Part shown: positions 47,163-54,979 of the stretch, in pieces
Numbering within the stretch: the stretch's first letter is position 1
How the letters are laid out: each line of letters starts with the position of its first letter
Source: Streptomyces hygroscopicus
Lineage (GTDB): Bacteria > Actinomycetota > Actinomycetes > Streptomycetales > Streptomycetaceae
Length of the DNA: 64,000 bases
Assembly (NCBI RefSeq): GCF_026168105.1
Contig: NZ_LBMW01000015.1
Coordinates: 1 to 64,000 of the forward strand
Direction: 5' to 3'
The notes under the pieces: generated by a model
Seen by the model: only the letters and a program-made list of their open reading frames with translations
What the model was told of the DNA's origin: nothing
Databases searched by the model: none
Position numbers and translations under genes: made by a program

Positions 47163-49325
47163 ATGCAGACCGTCTCGACGCCCACCCACTGCCCCTACTG
47201 CGCCCTGCAGTGCGGGATGAACCTGACGCCCCTGCCGGAGGGAGGGGTCGAGGTGACCGAGCGCACGGACTTCCCGGTGAACCGGGGCGCGCTGTGCAGC
47301 AAGGGACGGACGGCTCCGGCGCTGCTCGCACCCGGGGTGCGGCTGACCTCGCCGTTGGTGCGCTCCGAGGGCGTCCTGGTACCCGCCACCTGGGACGAGG
47401 CTCTCGGCCGTATCGCCGGGGAGATCTCACGTACGCGCGCGGAGCACGGCCCGGACGCGCTCGGGGTGTTCGGCGGGGGCGGTCTGACGAACGAGAAGGC
47501 GTACGCGCTCGGGAAGTTCGCCAGGGTGGTCCTCGGCACCTCGCAGATCGACTACAACGGGCGGTTCTGCATGTCGTCGGCGGCGGCAGCGGGCATGCGG
47601 GCGTTCGGCCTGGACCGCGGGCTGCCGTTCCCGTTGGAGGACGTCCCGAGGACCGGCTGTGTGATCCTCGTCGGCTCCAACCTCGCGGAGACGATGCCGC
47701 CCGCGCTGCGGTATCTGACGGAACTCAAGGAGAACGGCGGCACGTTGATCGTCGTCGACCCGCGCCGTACGCGGACCGCCGAGCAGGCGGATCTGCACCT
47801 GGCACCACGGCCGGGCACGGATCTGGCGCTGGCGCTCGGCCTGTTGCATCTGATCGTCGCCGAGGGGCGCACGGACGAGGCATACATCCGGGAACGTACG
47901 AGCGGCTGGGAAGACGCGCGGGCGGCGGCGATGGCGCACTGGCCGGAGTACGTGGAACGGATCACGGGGGTGTCTGTCCCCCAACTGCGGGAGGCGGTAC
48001 GGCTGTTCTGCGCGCCTCAGGCCGCGATGGTGCTGACCGCGCGCGGGCCCGAGCAGCAGTCGCAGGGCACGGACACGGTGGGCGCGTGGATCAACCTGTG
48101 CCTGGCGACGGGCCGTGCGGGCCGCCCGCTGTCCGGCTACGGCTGTCTGACCGGGCAGGGCAACGGGCAGGGCGGCCGCGAGCACGGCCAGAAGGCCGAC
48201 CAGTTGCCCGGCTACCGCAAGCTGACGGACCCGGCGGCGCGGCGGCATGTGGCCGAGGTGTGGGGGGTGGACCCGGACGCGCTGCCGGGTCCGGGCAGGA
48301 GCGCGTACGAGCTCCTCGACGCGCTGGGCACGGACATCCGTGCATTGCTCCTGATGGGCTCCAATCCGGTGGTGTCGGCCCCGCGCGCCGCGCACATCGA
48401 GGACCGGCTGCGCTCGGTCGGCTTCCTCGCGGTGTGCGACGTGGTCCTCTCGGAGACGGCTCAGCTCGCGGACGTCGTGCTGCCGGTCACGCAGTGGGCG
48501 GAGGAGACGGGCACGACGACCAGTCTGGAGGGGCGGGTACTGCTGCGCCGCCGCGCCCTGCCAGCGCCGCCCGGGGTCCGCAGCGACCTGGAGGTCCTGC
48601 ACGAACTGGCGGCCCGCCTGGGCGTGGAGAAGGGCTTCCCCACGGACCCGGAGGAGGTCTTCGAGGAACTCCGCCGCGCCAGCGCCGGCGGACCGGCGGA
48701 CTACTCCGGCATCACCTACCGGAGGTTGGCCGAGGAGAACGGCCTGTTCTGGCCGTGCCCGGCGCCGGCCGATGCGCAGGAGTGCGAGGACGCCTCGCTG
48801 GACGTGCTCCCCGACGATCCCGCGTACGACGAGGCGGCGCCCGTGCTCCACCCCGGCTCCCCCCGTCTCTTCCTCGACCGGTTCGCCACCGAGGACGGGA
48901 GGGCGCGGTTCGCCGCCGTGTCGTACCGGGGCGTCGCCGAGGAGCCCGACGACGCGTACCCGGTGCTGCTGACCACGGGACGGGTGGTCGCCCAGTACCA
49001 GTCCGGCGCGCAGACGCGGCGCGTCGAGGAGCTGAACGCCGCCGCGCCCGGCCCGTACGTCGAGATGCACCCGCGCCTGGCCGAGCGGCTGGGCGCCTCG
49101 GACGGGGAAGCGGTGGCCGTGGTCTCACGGCGGGGGCGGGCCGTCGCACCCGTGCGGATCAGCCGCGCCATCCGGCCCGACACCGTCTTCATGCCCTTTC
49201 ACTGGCCGGGCGAGGGCCGCGCGAACTCGCTGACCAACCCGGCCCTCGACCCCACCTCCCGCATGCCGGAGTTCAAGGTGTGCGCGGTGCGACTGGAGCG
49301 CGTGGGCGGCGTCCCCTCGCAGTGA
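47163..49325 (+). CDS. nasA: Assimilatory nitrate reductase catalytic subunit (molybdopterin oxidoreductase)
   Basis: The product is 720 aa. The N-terminal [4Fe-4S] cluster ligands are Cys10, Cys13, Cys17 and Cys45 (HCPYCALQCG, GALCSKG). Molybdopterin domains follow with FGGGGLTNEKAY, FCMSSAAAAG, GSNLAETMP and QGNGQGGREHG (a Mo-bisMGD stretch). A C-terminal molybdopterin-dinucleotide-binding domain contains LTTGRVVAQYQSGAQTRR and MPFHWPGEGRANSLTNPA. There is no Tat signal, so it is cytoplasmic, as expected for NasA. It reduces nitrate to nitrite, which NirBD takes on. It has no BFD-like C-terminal domain, so its electrons come from another protein, perhaps the nearby flavoproteins. Confidence 0.93.
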   Translation: MQTVSTPTHCPYCALQCGMNLTPLPEGGVEVTERTDFPVNRGALCSKGRTAPALLAPGVRLTSPLVRSEGVLVPATWDEALGRIAGEISRTRAEHGPDALGVFGGGGLTNEKAYALGKFARVVLGTSQIDYNGRFCMSSAAAAGMRAFGLDRGLPFPLEDVPRTGCVILVGSNLAETMPPALRYLTELKENGGTLIVVDPRRTRTAEQADLHLAPRPGTDLALALGLLHLIVAEGRTDEAYIRERTSGWEDARAAAMAHWPEYVERITGVSVPQLREAVRLFCAPQAAMVLTARGPEQQSQGTDTVGAWINLCLATGRAGRPLSGYGCLTGQGNGQGGREHGQKADQLPGYRKLTDPAARRHVAEVWGVDPDALPGPGRSAYELLDALGTDIRALLLMGSNPVVSAPRAAHIEDRLRSVGFLAVCDVVLSETAQLADVVLPVTQWAEETGTTTSLEGRVLLRRRALPAPPGVRSDLEVLHELAARLGVEKGFPTDPEEVFEELRRASAGGPADYSGITYRRLAEENGLFWPCPAPADAQECEDASLDVLPDDPAYDEAAPVLHPGSPRLFLDRFATEDGRARFAAVSYRGVAEEPDDAYPVLLTTGRVVAQYQSGAQTRRVEELNAAAPGPYVEMHPRLAERLGASDGEAVAVVSRRGRAVAPVRISRAIRPDTVFMPFHWPGEGRANSLTNPALDPTSRMPEFKVCAVRLERVGGVPSQ

Positions 49326-49380
49326 CTCACCGGGTGACCGTGCGCGAGTCGCTCGCCGCCCTGTCCGGCCGGACGCCGGC

Positions 49381-49791
49381 TCAGCTGCGGGCGTGCCAGT
49401 CGCCGCCCCCGATATGCCTGCCGTGCGCCCGCAGCCGTGCCGCGACGGCGGGCGCGGCGACGTACACCCAGGCCCGTACGGTCCTGCCGTCCGCGGTCGT
49501 CACCTCCCGCTCCACCCGCTCGTACAGGCTGCGGGGGTCGCCCGGCACACAGTCCTCCAACCGGTCGAGAGCGACGAGCAGTTCGCCGTACGCCTCGGGC
49601 AGCGCGGTCACGATCTCGCCGCATACCGTGCCGCCGTCCTGCTCCACGGCGTAGGGATAACCCGGGCCCTCGTACAGCACCGCGCCGGGCAGCAGCCCCG
49701 GTTCCTCGGACCGGGTGCGGCCGCGCAGGAAGAGGTCGTGGTTGCGCTCGCCGGGACGCAGCGTCCCGTACACGAAGAACGGCAGTCTCAT
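49381..49791 (-). CDS. Gamma-glutamylcyclotransferase-like (AIG2) protein
   Basis: The product is 136 aa. It starts with the signature FVYGTLRPGERNHDLFL. The middle has LYEGPGYPYAVEQDGGTVCGEIV, with the acidic residue of the BtrG/GGCT fold in ALDRLEDCVPGDPRSLYERVE. Members of the family cyclise gamma-glutamyl amines to 5-oxoproline, but most bacterial ones are uncharacterised. It converges with nasA (55-bp gap). Confidence 0.85.
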   Translation of the reverse strand: MRLPFFVYGTLRPGERNHDLFLRGRTRSEEPGLLPGAVLYEGPGYPYAVEQDGGTVCGEIVTALPEAYGELLVALDRLEDCVPGDPRSLYERVEREVTTADGRTVRAWVYVAAPAVAARLRAHGRHIGGGDWHARS

Positions 49792-50004
49792 ACGCCCGCT
49801 CCCCAGTCGGTCCTACCGGCGCAACCATGATCGCTCTTCTCCCGCGTCCATGGGGCGTTGCAACACCTATTCCCAACCGTCACACCATGCTCTGAAAACA
49901 CTCTGGACACGACAAGTCGTGGGCGCTTAAACCATGTGGACACCCGGGCCGCCGTCCCGGCCCTTCCCCACATTCGCCCTCCCCAGGCGCCCCCGAGGAG
50001 TCCC

Positions 50005-51654
50005 TTGAGTCAGATACGGAACATACGACGTTCCCGTCTCGCCGCTGTCGGTACCGCCGCGACCACCGCGGTCCTGCTGGCCTCCGCGCTGGCCCCGGCC
50101 CACACCGCCCGGGCCGCCGCAAGACCCAGCCGGGCCACCGCAATCGGCAACGCCGCCGCGGCACTTGTGCACCAGGCCGCGCGCCTGGGCCTGACCTCGG
50201 CGCAGGGCACGAGCGTGCGGGACGTCGTCGTGGACGCGGACGGCAGCCAGCACGTGCGCTACGACCGGACCTACCTCCACCTCCCGGTGCTCGGCGGCGA
50301 CTTCGTCGTCCACCTGGCCCCGAACGGCTCCTACCGCAGCGCGGACCGGGCCACCAGGCGCGACATCTCCGTGCCGACGACCACCCCGACGGTCGAGGCG
50401 CCGAAGGCCGCGGACCTCGCCACCGCCGCGCTGCGCGCCGCCAACAACGGTGAACTGCTGAAGAACGTGACCGCCAGGCCCCAGCTCGTCGTCGACGCCC
50501 TGCACGGCGCGCCCCGGCTGGCCTGGCGCACCGAGGCGGCGGGACAGGACTCGCTCGGCAACCCGGTCGCCCGCACCGTCATCACCGACGCCCTCACCGG
50601 CAGCCGGATCGACGCGTGGGACAACATCGAGACGGCGACCGGCGACGGAAAGTCCCTCTACAGCGGCACGGTTCCGCTGGAGACGACACCGTCGGGCTCG
50701 ACGTACCAGCTCAAGGACCCGACGCGCGGCAACACCTACACGGGCGACGCCGCGAACAAGTCGGACCTGTGCTACCTCGTGGTCTGCTTGAGCCGCGCAC
50801 CCGCCACACTGTTCACGGACTCCGACAACCACTGGGGCTCCGGCACGACGTCGGACCGCTCCTCGGCGGCGGTGGACGCGCAGTACGGCACCGACATGAC
50901 GTGGGACTACTACAAGAACGTCCACGGCCGCAACGGCATCGCGGGCGACGGCAAGGGCTCGTACAACCGTGTGCATTACGGCACCAACTACAACAACGCC
51001 TTCTGGGACGACAACTGCTTCTGCATGACGTACGGCGACGGTGACGGGACGACGTTCGGACCGCTGGTGGCGCTGGATGTGGCGGGGCACGAGATGACCC
51101 ACGGCGTGACGTCGAAGACGGCGGGGCTGCAGTACTCCGGCGAGTCGGGCGGTCTGAACGAGGCGACCTCGGACATCATGGGCACGCTGGTGGAGTGGTA
51201 CGCCAGCAACTCGGCCGACCCCGGCGACTACCTCATCGGCGAGAAGATCGTCCGCTCGGGCTTCGGCAGGACGGCGCTCAGGTACATGGACAAGCCGTCC
51301 AAGGACGGTAACTCCGCGGACTGCTGGAGTTCCACGGTCGGGAACCTCGACGTCCACTACTCCTCGGGCGTCGCGAACCACTTCGCGTATCTGCTCGCGG
51401 AGGGCAGCGGCGCGAAGACTGTCAACGGCGTCTCCTACGACTCCCCCACCTGCAACGGCTCGACGGTGACCGGGATCGGACGGGACAAGCTGGGCGCGAT
51501 CTGGTACCGGGCGCTGACCGTCTACATGACGTCCACGACGAACTACGCGGGCGCCCGGACGGCGACGCTGAACGCGGCGAAGGACCTGTACGGCGCGGGC
51601 AGCACGGAGTACGACGCGGTGGCGGCGGTGTGGAGCGCGGTGAACGTGCACTGA
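50005..51654 (+). CDS. Secreted M4-family (thermolysin-like) metalloprotease
   Basis: The product is 549 aa if translation starts at the TTG at 50005, which has GAGGAG just upstream and is followed immediately by a signal peptide (IRNIRRSRLAAVGTAATTAVLLASALAPAHTARA). The ATG at 49858 would put that signal far inside. An N-terminal FTP/PepSY propeptide (about 45-210) precedes the catalytic domain. That domain carries the zinc site HEMTH (His362, Glu363, His366) and GLNEATSD (Glu386, Asp390). The propeptide is likely cut off after export. It digests external protein. A strong hairpin follows. Confidence 0.9.
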   Translation: MSQIRNIRRSRLAAVGTAATTAVLLASALAPAHTARAAARPSRATAIGNAAAALVHQAARLGLTSAQGTSVRDVVVDADGSQHVRYDRTYLHLPVLGGDFVVHLAPNGSYRSADRATRRDISVPTTTPTVEAPKAADLATAALRAANNGELLKNVTARPQLVVDALHGAPRLAWRTEAAGQDSLGNPVARTVITDALTGSRIDAWDNIETATGDGKSLYSGTVPLETTPSGSTYQLKDPTRGNTYTGDAANKSDLCYLVVCLSRAPATLFTDSDNHWGSGTTSDRSSAAVDAQYGTDMTWDYYKNVHGRNGIAGDGKGSYNRVHYGTNYNNAFWDDNCFCMTYGDGDGTTFGPLVALDVAGHEMTHGVTSKTAGLQYSGESGGLNEATSDIMGTLVEWYASNSADPGDYLIGEKIVRSGFGRTALRYMDKPSKDGNSADCWSSTVGNLDVHYSSGVANHFAYLLAEGSGAKTVNGVSYDSPTCNGSTVTGIGRDKLGAIWYRALTVYMTSTTNYAGARTATLNAAKDLYGAGSTEYDAVAAVWSAVNVH

Positions 51655-51675
51655 CCCTCCCGCCGGGTGTGTGAG

Positions 51676-51706
51676 CGGCCGCCTCGGTGTCGTACCGGGG
51701 CGGCCG
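51676..51706 (+). terminator. Hairpin terminator after the M4 protease
   Basis: A 12-bp stem (51676-51687 with 51695-51706) with a single G-T pair and a 7-nt loop. It begins 22 bases after the stop codon. Confidence 0.8.
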
Positions 51707-52292
51707 TCACCCGTTGTCCGACCGCCTGCCCTCCACCTCCACCTCCACCTCCACCTCCACCTCCACCTCCACCTCCACGAGAGCGACGAACCGGGTGTGA
51801 GGACGTTCCTGCTCGGGCTCACGGACGGCTCGGTCCGCCGGGATGTCGGTTGTGCCGACGGTTCGCGGGTGGGGACCCGGTCGCCCGTGGGCGCCGTGAG
51901 CCGACGACGGCCGCGGCACCCGCGACACGCACCGCGGCGGCGCCCCCGCCGATCAGCCCGGCGTGGGGTTCCGAGGACTCCGCCGCCACACCCGTGGCGG
52001 GCGCGCCGGGGCGACCCTGACCCGGCCGCGACCCGTCACCCGTTCACAGCACGACCCTCGGCCCTTCGGGCTCTTCCCCGGAATGCCACCGGCCGCACGG
52101 CGGTGACCTGGCCGAATGCCGCCGCGGCCGCCCCGTGGAGCGCCCCTGGCGGCACCCGTTCACCGTATTTCTGACAGACCGTCAGCGAGCGGCCGTCACC
52201 GAGCGGCCCTTTCCTCGGAAGGGCAGGGGTACGACCGACGCAGCGGCCCGCCGGGGGTGCCGCGGGCCGTGCCCTCTCGGAGGAGCACCACG
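51707..52292. other. 586-bp intergenic stretch between M4 protease and surface protein
   Basis: Apart from the hexanucleotide repeat, it contains no supported gene: the frames are Arg/Pro-rich shadows. The right end provides the promoter and GGAGGAG ribosome binding site for the surface protein gene at 52293. Confidence 0.5.
51731..51778. repeat. (CTCCAC)n hexanucleotide repeat
   Basis: About eight perfect copies of CTCCAC occur in tandem, with the purine-rich complement on the other strand. It is not inside a recognised gene. Such purine/pyrimidine-asymmetric repeats readily slip and can form triplex DNA. Confidence 0.9.
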
Positions 52293-52823
52293 ATGCGACG
52301 TACGTCCCGTCTGCTGACCGGTACCGCGCTCGCCGTCGTCGCGGGGACGACGGTCGCCACGCCCGCGTTCGGCGGTGACACCAGGAGCCTGGAGGTCTTC
52401 CCCTCCACGGCCGTGCCCGGAGCCGAGGTCACCGTCAACACGGCGGCGTGCGGCGCGGACGGCTCGGCGGCGGGCGACGCCACAGCGGTCGGCGGCGGCA
52501 CGTTCATGCTCGCGCCCAGCGCGCACGAGCAGGACGCGATCGGGCGGTTCCGGGTGCCGCCGAGCGCGCAGCCGGGAACGTACGAGATCGTCGCCAAGTG
52601 CTCGGCCGGCCGGCACGCGACCGTGACCGGCGATCTGGTGGTGGCCCTGACCGCAGCCGCGGCCAAGGATCCGACGCGTCCGCGAGGCAGCGTCAAGACG
52701 GGGGTCGGCGGCGCACTCGGCCCCGACCCGGTGAAGACCGCGGCCGGTGTGACGGCTCTGGCCATCGCCGCCGCGGGCGGTACCTGGCTCCTGCATCGCC
52801 GGGCGAGAGGCGACGGGATCTGA
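52293..52823 (+). CDS. Secreted, membrane-anchored protein of unknown function
   Basis: The product is 176 aa with GGAGGAG upstream. It has a signal peptide (RRTSRLLTGTALAVVAGTTVATPAFG). The outer part (SLEVFPSTAVPGAEVTVNTAACG, FRVPPSAQPGTYEIVAKCSAG) looks like a small Ig-like beta-sandwich with two cysteines that could pair. A C-terminal transmembrane helix (VTALAIAAAGGTWLLHRRARG) follows. It lies 115 bp before a class F sortase on the same strand. There is no LPxTG motif before the helix, so if the sortase uses it, the signal must differ. The function is unknown. Confidence 0.75.
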   Translation: MRRTSRLLTGTALAVVAGTTVATPAFGGDTRSLEVFPSTAVPGAEVTVNTAACGADGSAAGDATAVGGGTFMLAPSAHEQDAIGRFRVPPSAQPGTYEIVAKCSAGRHATVTGDLVVALTAAAAKDPTRPRGSVKTGVGGALGPDPVKTAAGVTALAIAAAGGTWLLHRRARGDGI

Positions 52824-52938
52824 CGGACACCCTCCGCCGTCCGTCCGCCGGTACCGCCATCCCCTCCCCCTCCGGGTCCGACTGCCCCTCGCGGCCCGGA
52901 GGGGGCCCCGCACACCGGCATCCAGGAAGGAGGCTCAC

Positions 52939-53577
52939 GTGCGCAACGTCGGCAGGTCCGGCACGGTCGGTGATGCCGCCATAGCGTCCGTCACGGTGGT
53001 CGCCCTGTGTTCTGGTGCATGGCTGCTGCGCAGTGCCGCCGAGAGCGAGGCACCGCCGCAGCCGTCGGCCGCGCAGGCGGCCGCCGACCCCGACCACGAG
53101 GGGTCCGCCGCGTCCGCGCTCGCGCCCTCGCCGCCCGACCGCATCCGCATCCCCTCGATCCATGTGAACGCGCCCCTCATCGGCCTCGGCCTGACCGGCT
53201 CCGGCAGCCTCGACGTGCCGCCCGCCCAGAAGAAGAACCTCGCCGGCTGGTACGAGGCCGGCACCATGCCCGGCGAGACGGGCACGGCGATCGTCGCCGG
53301 GCACGTCGACAACGCCCAGGGCCCGGCCGTCTTCTACGATCTCGGCGCACTGAGGAAGGACAGCACCATCGAGGTGGACCGCCGTGACGGCTCGACGGCC
53401 GTGTTCACGGTGGACGCGGTCGAGGTGTACGCGGCGAGGAACTTCCCCGACGACAAGGTGTACGGGGCGGCCAAACGCCCCGAACTGCGCGTGATCACCT
53501 GCGGCGGCGGCTACTCGAGGACTACGGGCTACCAGGGCAATGTGGTCGTGTTCGCCCATCTGACGGCCGGCCGCTGA
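52939..53577 (+). CDS. Class F sortase
   Basis: The product is 212 aa from a GTG at 52939, with AGGAAGGAGG upstream. It has an N-terminal membrane anchor (AAIASVTVVALCSGAWLL), a disordered linker, then the sortase beta-barrel: IRIPSIHVNAPLIGLGL, the catalytic His122 (VAGHVDN), Cys188 (RVITCGGGY) and Arg in YSRTTGYQGN. Class F (SrtF) sortases are common in actinobacteria and mostly without known substrates. They normally process LPxTG-like proteins, and no such motif is seen in the adjacent gene. It is followed by a hairpin terminator. Confidence 0.87.
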   Translation: MRNVGRSGTVGDAAIASVTVVALCSGAWLLRSAAESEAPPQPSAAQAAADPDHEGSAASALAPSPPDRIRIPSIHVNAPLIGLGLTGSGSLDVPPAQKKNLAGWYEAGTMPGETGTAIVAGHVDNAQGPAVFYDLGALRKDSTIEVDRRDGSTAVFTVDAVEVYAARNFPDDKVYGAAKRPELRVITCGGGYSRTTGYQGNVVVFAHLTAGR

Positions 53578-53579
53578 GC

Positions 53580-53603
53580 GCACCCGGGGGCTCGCCCGGG
53601 TGC
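53580..53603 (+). terminator. Hairpin terminator after the sortase
   Basis: Perfect 9-bp stem (GCACCCGGG 53580-53588 with CCCGGGTGC 53595-53603), 6-nt loop, directly after the sortase stop. Confidence 0.8.
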
Positions 53604-53682
53604 CGGGGGACGGCCCCTCACACCCGCCCCGCACCCCCGTACGGAACCCTCACACCCGCGCCCGGCCCCCACTGAGGGCAGC

Positions 53683-53720
53683 GTTCCCCGCGGGAAACAG
53701 TGGTGATGCGGCCGGGTAAC
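53683..53720 (+). promoter_or_regulatory. Putative GlnR box upstream of the nitrite reductase operon
   Basis: Four pentamers are spaced by exactly six bases: GTTCC (53683-53687), GAAAC (53694-53698), GATGC (53705-53709), GTAAC (53716-53720). This is the a1-b1-a2-b2 layout of a GlnR box (gTnAC-n6-GaAAC repeated). The GAAAC half is perfect and the others deviate by one or two bases. It lies 23 bp ahead of the start codon of the flavoprotein gene that begins the nir operon. nirB is an established GlnR target in S. coelicolor. Confidence 0.7.
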
Positions 53721-53743
53721 GTAAGCACCGCACGCTGCGGTGC

Positions 53744-54979
53744 ATGACCTCGAATACGCGTGTGGTGGTGATCGGTGCCGGACTCGCGGGCGCCCGTCTC
53801 GCCCGGCGGCTCGGCGAGCTCGGCCTGTCCGCCCTGCTCGTCGGCGAGGAGGAGCACCCCCCGTACAACCGTGTCCTGCTCGCCGACGTGCTGGCCGGCC
53901 GGTACGCGCCCGAGGTGATCTCCCTCCCGGCCCCGGAGCGCCTCGTCCGCGCCCGGGTCACCCTGATCGACCGCGCGGCCCGCGAGATCCACTGCTGTGA
54001 CGACTCGCTGATCGCATACGACACGCTCGTCCTCGCCACCGGCTCCAACCCCGTCCTCCCCCCGCTGCGCGGCCTGCTCACCCCCGGTCGGCCCGAGCTC
54101 CCCGAGGGCGTGCATGCGTTCCGCACGATGGACGACTGCCTGGGCCTCGCCAAGACCGTGCGCGAGGGCGTACGCGCCGTGGTCATCGGCGGCGGGCTCC
54201 TCGGCGTCTCGGCCGCCCGCGCGCTCGCCGCCCGCGGCGCCCAGGTCGTCCTCGCCCAGCAGGCCGAACACCTGTTGGAGCGTCAACTCGATCCGTCCGC
54301 CTCCCGGCTGGTGCGCCGCCACCTCACGGGTCTGGGCGTCGAGGTCCACACCGAAACCCGTGTCCGCGGCGTACGCACGCTCGGTGGCGCGGTCCGCTCC
54401 GTGGAGATGGCCGACGGATACGCCCTCGACACCGACCTCGTGGTGCTGACCTGCGGCGTCCGCCCCCGGGTGGGCCTGGCCCAGGACGCGGGGCTCGCCG
54501 TCCACAACGGCGTTCTCGTCGACGACGAACTGCGCACCTCCGACCCGTACATCCGGGCGATCGGCGACTGCGCCCAGCACGACGGCACCGTGTACGGACT
54601 CGCCGCACCCGCGCTCGAACAGGCCGATGTCCTGGCCGAACTGCTCGCGAGCGAGGCCGGCGGCACGGGCGACCCGGGCGCCCGCTACACCGGAACCCGG
54701 TCCCTGACCCGGCTCACTCTCGCCGGGCAGGACTTCCTCGACCTCGCCGCCTTCGGCGAGACGGACCCCCGCCCCGGCGACGACGTCGTGCAGTTGGCCG
54801 ACGCCACCCGCGGCACCTATCGCAAGGTCGTCGTGCGCGACGACCGGCTGGTCGGCGGCGTACTCGTCGGCGAACTCGGCACCGTCGGCGCGCTCGCCCG
54901 TGCCTGGGAGGGAGCAGAGCCGCTCCCCGCCGACGGCGCCCCTCTGCTCCACCTGCTCACCAACGATGGAGGCTCCTGA
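53744..54979 (+). CDS. NAD(P)H/FAD oxidoreductase of the nitrite reductase operon
   Basis: The product is 411 aa. It is a pyridine nucleotide-disulphide oxidoreductase of the NirB-N-terminal kind without the siroheme part. FAD motif VVVIGAGLAGARLARRLGELG, PYNRVLLADVLAGRY, NAD motif AVVIGGGLLGVSAARALAARGAQVV and second FAD motif YIRAIGDCAQH. It resembles the NasB/NasC-type electron-transfer partner of assimilatory nitrate reductase. Its last codon shares one base with the ATG of nirB, so the two are coupled. The likely task is to feed electrons from NAD(P)H to NasA or to support NirB. Confidence 0.88.
   Translation: MTSNTRVVVIGAGLAGARLARRLGELGLSALLVGEEEHPPYNRVLLADVLAGRYAPEVISLPAPERLVRARVTLIDRAAREIHCCDDSLIAYDTLVLATGSNPVLPPLRGLLTPGRPELPEGVHAFRTMDDCLGLAKTVREGVRAVVIGGGLLGVSAARALAARGAQVVLAQQAEHLLERQLDPSASRLVRRHLTGLGVEVHTETRVRGVRTLGGAVRSVEMADGYALDTDLVVLTCGVRPRVGLAQDAGLAVHNGVLVDDELRTSDPYIRAIGDCAQHDGTVYGLAAPALEQADVLAELLASEAGGTGDPGARYTGTRSLTRLTLAGQDFLDLAAFGETDPRPGDDVVQLADATRGTYRKVVVRDDRLVGGVLVGELGTVGALARAWEGAEPLPADGAPLLHLLTNDGGS

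Noticed and set aside
49927..51822. Long reverse-strand open frame antisense to the M4 protease
   Set aside because: It is the mirror of a strongly coding forward gene and contains repeat-derived RW dipeptides; no start signal or domain.
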